Source of the DNA: UBA5009 sp038043185
GTDB lineage: Bacteria > Bdellovibrionota > Bdellovibrionia > Bdellovibrionales > Bdellovibrionaceae
NCBI GenBank assembly: GCA_038043185.1
Contig: JBBTCO010000007.1
Span: 62,001 to 126,000 of the forward strand
Direction of reading: 5' to 3'
DNA: 64,000 nt
Position 1 is the stretch's first letter. Every line of letters starts with the position of its first letter. The position numbers and the translations under genes are program-made. The notes under the pieces were generated by a model that saw only the letters and a list, made by a program, of their open reading frames with translations, did no database searches and was not told the DNA's origin. Of this stretch, positions 61,144 through 64,000 are shown piece after piece.

Positions 61144-62019
61144 ATGTCCTGTGAATTGAAAATTCCACCTCAGCCTGGTTTAGAGGACGGCGCGCTTACC
61201 GTCGGGCGAATTTTTCAATTGCATTGTCCTGTGATGCTTCCGGAAGGTTTTAATCTCGAGACCGCCAAATTAGAAATTGCTGAAAATAATAAATTAACAT
61301 TTAAAGTGTTTAAAATATTAGGCGAAGATAAATCCACAATTTTAATCGAAGGCACTTTTTATCGCACCGGCGATTGGCAGCTCCAGGATTTGGTTTTAAC
61401 TGATGGCAAACAAAAAGTTTCATTAGGTAAGCTTGAAGCCAAGGTACAAAGTGTAGTTCCACCTGATGTCAAAGCCGAAGTTTATGGGCCAATCGGCCCT
61501 TTAAAAATCCCCATTCCGTGGATTTATATTTTTATTATTGCGGTGATTTTATTATTTTTATTGGGATCGATTGGGATTCGCCTGCGTCGCAATTGGCAAA
61601 GAAAATCTTTATTGCAACGACTTCGTGAATACGAAACACCACTTTCCCCCTTACAACAGTTTCATGCCGAATCCCGACGCTGGCAGCGCCAGTACTCATT
61701 CTTTCATGATTTTAAGAATGAAGATGGCTCTGTCAGTCTAGTTTTGAATGAGATCAATCGGCAGGTGCGTATTTATTTTATTCGACGCTTTCAAATACCA
61801 GCTTTAGAATGGAATGCTCAATTGATCTTGAAGGACCTTAAAAAATATCACCGAAAAATTTATGATGATAATTTTGAAGTTATTAAAAAATGGTTTACCG
61901 AAATGACCCGAGCTCTGTCGCCTGATTTTCAACTGAAGGCCAAGGACGTTATTCAGCTTCTAGAAGAAGCACGAAAAATGCTTGAAAAATTGGATCGCGA
62001 ATCAGAAGGGAAAGGCTAA
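61144..62019 (+). CDS. Hypothetical membrane protein of the Bat operon (BatD-like position)
   Basis: A 291-residue protein with an N-terminal beta-rich domain (about 1-115), one membrane helix (about 125-148, IPWIYIFIIAVILLFLLGSIGI) and a basic helical C-terminus (LRRNWQRKSLLQRLREYETPLSPLQQF...). It sits where BatD-like or DUF4381-like proteins occur in such operons but is too short for BatD. No signal is visible at its N-terminus. It is ten bases after the DUF58 gene and its TAA shares a base with the next ATG (TAATG). Confidence 0.7.
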   Translation: MSCELKIPPQPGLEDGALTVGRIFQLHCPVMLPEGFNLETAKLEIAENNKLTFKVFKILGEDKSTILIEGTFYRTGDWQLQDLVLTDGKQKVSLGKLEAKVQSVVPPDVKAEVYGPIGPLKIPIPWIYIFIIAVILLFLLGSIGIRLRRNWQRKSLLQRLREYETPLSPLQQFHAESRRWQRQYSFFHDFKNEDGSVSLVLNEINRQVRIYFIRRFQIPALEWNAQLILKDLKKYHRKIYDDNFEVIKKWFTEMTRALSPDFQLKAKDVIQLLEEARKMLEKLDRESEGKG

Positions 62020-63029
62020 TGGAGTGGAAAAATCCGCAAGCTTTTCTTTTGTTTATTCCACTTGTACTAGCTGTACTGTGGTACTTTTATCGTCGGCGTT
62101 ATAAAACCGCGAGCTTGCAATTCAGTTATCTTGAAATTATTCGTCCTTTGCCCAAAGGATGGCGAACTCATGCCCTCTTTTTACCCTTAGCTTTAAAATT
62201 TTTAGCTTTGGCATTTGTTATTTTAGCTTTGGCAAGACCACAAATTCCCAATACAAAAATTCGGAAAAATATTGAAGGCATCGATATTGTCATCTGTTTG
62301 GATATTTCCGACAGTATGCTGATCGAAGATATGAGGCCACACAATCGTCTTGAGTCAGCAAAAGAAACGATTCGAAAATTCGTCGAAAGAAGAAGTTCAG
62401 ATCGCATTGGTGTCGTCGTGTTCGCCGGAGAAGCTTTTACCTTAGTGCCACCGACTTTAGATTATCAGCTTTTGTTGAGTCGCATTTCTGAAATTGATAC
62501 CGCTCAAAATGCCAGAATTAAAGACGGCACGGCGATCGGTGTGGGCTTAGCTAACGCCGTCGGACGACTTAAAGATTCAGGAGCAAAAAGTCGAATTTTA
62601 ATCTTTCTTACTGATGGGGAAAATAATAGCGGCACCATTGATCCAGAAACTGCAATTGAAATGGCAAAAGGCTATGCCTTAAAAATATATTCAATTGGAA
62701 TTGGCAAAGACGGTCCAACCCGTTTGCCAATTTATCAAAAGGATTTTATGGGAAACCGAGTGAAGAACTATGTCCCATTTGAAAGTAGTGTTAATGAAAC
62801 TTTGTTATCGAAAATGGCTCATGAAACGGGCGGAAAATTTTTTAGAGCTTCGCGGGAAGATTCCTTGAGTTTAGTTTTTAAAGAAATTGATTCTCTTGAA
62901 AAAACAAAAATTGATGTCAACCGCTATGTGAAATACACCGAATCTTATCAAAAATATTTATTTTGGTCTTTAGTTTGTTATATAATTTCTTGGCTTTTGG
63001 GGTCGACTTTTTTAAAGAGGAGTCCTTAA
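62019..63029 (+). CDS. BatA-like VWA membrane protein
   Basis: A 336-residue protein with two N-terminal helices (about 8-22 and 55-75), a von Willebrand A domain with the MIDAS motif in IVICLDISDSMLIEDM, GTAIGVGLANAVGRL for the Thr site and IFLTDGENN for the Asp site, and one C-terminal helix. Its N-terminal helix PQAFLLFIPLVLAVLWYFY is the aerotolerance (BatA) pattern. It acts at the inner membrane with its VWA domain outside, probably together with the next gene, a close relative. Confidence 0.92.
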   Translation: MEWKNPQAFLLFIPLVLAVLWYFYRRRYKTASLQFSYLEIIRPLPKGWRTHALFLPLALKFLALAFVILALARPQIPNTKIRKNIEGIDIVICLDISDSMLIEDMRPHNRLESAKETIRKFVERRSSDRIGVVVFAGEAFTLVPPTLDYQLLLSRISEIDTAQNARIKDGTAIGVGLANAVGRLKDSGAKSRILIFLTDGENNSGTIDPETAIEMAKGYALKIYSIGIGKDGPTRLPIYQKDFMGNRVKNYVPFESSVNETLLSKMAHETGGKFFRASREDSLSLVFKEIDSLEKTKIDVNRYVKYTESYQKYLFWSLVCYIISWLLGSTFLKRSP

Positions 63030-63030
63030 A

Positions 63031-64000
63031 ATGTTTAGATTTGAAAGCCCCGAATCATTTCGTCTTATTATCTTAGTTCCGATTTTATTGTTGATCAGTT
63101 GGCTTTATGGAAAATGGAAACAAAAAAAAATAAGACAAAGTCTTGGGACTCGTTTGACGCCATTTTTAACTCAAAGTGTTTCTATTCAAAAGCGGCGATG
63201 GAAACTCTTTTTGCAAAGTCTGTGTTTATTGATGATGCTTTTGGCTTGGGCAAGGCCACAAATGGGACAAAGCCAAGAAAAAATTAAATCTGAAGGTATC
63301 GAAGTCATTTTTCTTGTCGATGTGTCGGACAGTATGATGGCTGAAGATGTTAAGCCAAATCGTTTGGCCCAAGTGAAAGTGGAATTGTCGCGATTGATTG
63401 ATCTTTCGCCCGGTAACAAAATTGGCATTATTGCTTTTGCCGGTTCTGCAGCTTTGCTTTGTCCACTGACCAATGATCCTGGCGCAGTCAAAATGTACAT
63501 TGAATCTTTAAGCACCAGCAGCGTCAGTTCGCAGGGCACTAACTTTGAAGAGGCCCTGCGTTTGGCAAAGGAAAGTTTTGAACATGGAGGCGTAAGCACG
63601 GATGAAACCTCGAAGGCAACACGAGTGATCGTGGTGGCCTCTGACGGTGAAGATCAAGAAGAAGGTGCTCTCGAGGCCGCACAAAAATTATCTCAGTCAG
63701 GAATTAAAATTTTTACGGTCGCTTATGGCACGGAAAAAGGGGGCGCGATTCCAGTCCGCGATGGAATGGGATATTTGCGAGGATATAAAAAAGATCACCA
63801 AGGGCAAACTGTGTTATCCACTGTTCGTGGTGAGTTTTTGCAGAAGCTAGCTCAATCTGGAAAAGGTTCCTTTTATTTCGCGGTTTTTGGGGGAAGTCAC
63901 GTGACTCAGTTGAATGACGATTTCGATAAATTAGATAAAACTCTTTTTGATTCACAAATTGCGACTCAATACGAGGAAAAATTCCAAATTGTTTTACTAT
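63031..64000 (+). CDS. BatB-like VWA membrane protein (3' partial, runs off the window)
   Basis: The frame is open from the ATG at 63031 to the end of the window, 323 codons without a stop. It starts FRFESPESFRLIILVPILLLISWLYGKW, a membrane helix of the BatA/BatB type, and continues with a second helix. The VWA domain has the MIDAS motif in VIFLVDVSDSMMAEDV, GTNFEEALRLAKE and VVASDGEDQEEGA. It is a paralogue of the preceding gene, one base away, and completes a BatA-BatB pair. Other Bat genes may follow beyond the window. Confidence 0.92.
   Translation, partial: MFRFESPESFRLIILVPILLLISWLYGKWKQKKIRQSLGTRLTPFLTQSVSIQKRRWKLFLQSLCLLMMLLAWARPQMGQSQEKIKSEGIEVIFLVDVSDSMMAEDVKPNRLAQVKVELSRLIDLSPGNKIGIIAFAGSAALLCPLTNDPGAVKMYIESLSTSSVSSQGTNFEEALRLAKESFEHGGVSTDETSKATRVIVVASDGEDQEEGALEAAQKLSQSGIKIFTVAYGTEKGGAIPVRDGMGYLRGYKKDHQGQTVLSTVRGEFLQKLAQSGKGSFYFAVFGGSHVTQLNDDFDKLDKTLFDSQIATQYEEKFQIVLL

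Overview
The window is an AT-rich, gene-dense bacterial chromosome segment. The gene content suggests a Gram-negative delta/oligoflexian lineage, most likely a Bdellovibrio-like member of Bdellovibrionota. This rests on many short secreted lineage-specific proteins, a giant cytoplasmic poly-HAMP kinase, a MoxR/DUF58/Bat operon, a membrane pyrophosphatase, and a secreted PKD/NHL/YD-repeat giant behind a flagellar-type promoter. Taxonomy is inference; there is no rRNA in the window. One tRNA gene (tRNA-His, GTG) is present.

Layout. (1) 1-4.1 kb: end of a surface-polysaccharide cluster (epimerase, GmhB-like phosphatase, O-antigen ligase/polymerase-like membrane protein, polyprenyl-phosphate sugar transferase). 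(2) 4.1-13.7 kb: housekeeping genes metF-metH, an EEP phosphoesterase, hppA, an ExoD-like protein and an MFS transporter. (3) 13.7-14.5 kb: two copies of an unusual nested palindrome bracket a DUF2007-like membrane protein gene. (4) 14.5-25.2 kb: trmO, an SpoU methyltransferase and metG on the minus strand; a carbonic anhydrase-SulP-aminotransferase operon; mreB; a glycosyltransferase-FecR-like pair. (5) 25.2-33.1 kb: tRNA-His followed by accessory DNA with small orphan genes, a TauE/SafE permease, a LysR/hydrolase divergon, a CBM-esterase and a two-gene operon of unknown secreted proteins. (6) 33.2-36.2 kb: a winged-helix plus two DUF5985-like genes, divergent from a secreted protein with a c-type haem motif. 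(7) 36.3-45.0 kb: a phosphorelay locus (OmpR-type regulator, 1831-residue poly-HAMP hybrid kinase, REC-PAS-kinase-REC hybrid, orphan HPt). (8) 45.0-53.9 kb: a 2495-residue teneurin-like Rhs/YD protein with a sigma28-like promoter, small membrane proteins downstream, and an AbrB/RelE-like toxin-antitoxin pair. (9) 54.2-64.0 kb: CheY-like regulator plus CheA; a minus-strand operon of an M48-like protein lacking the catalytic Glu, a DUF1844 protein and HtrA; and a MoxR-DUF58-BatA-BatB operon running off the window end.

Most noteworthy: the pair of palindromic elements whose inner core is conserved while the outer arms are copy-specific; the teneurin-like giant with its promoter; the secreted operon at 30.6-33.1 kb, whose first product carries residues reminiscent of a SelO/kinase-like fold; perfect hairpins buried in the 5' coding part of two receiver-domain genes; and the HQxxH form of the M48-like protein. 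Several real features sit outside simple long-ORF calls: the partial batB, a 58-codon gene after tRNA-His, and a probable gene remnant beside the toxin-antitoxin module.
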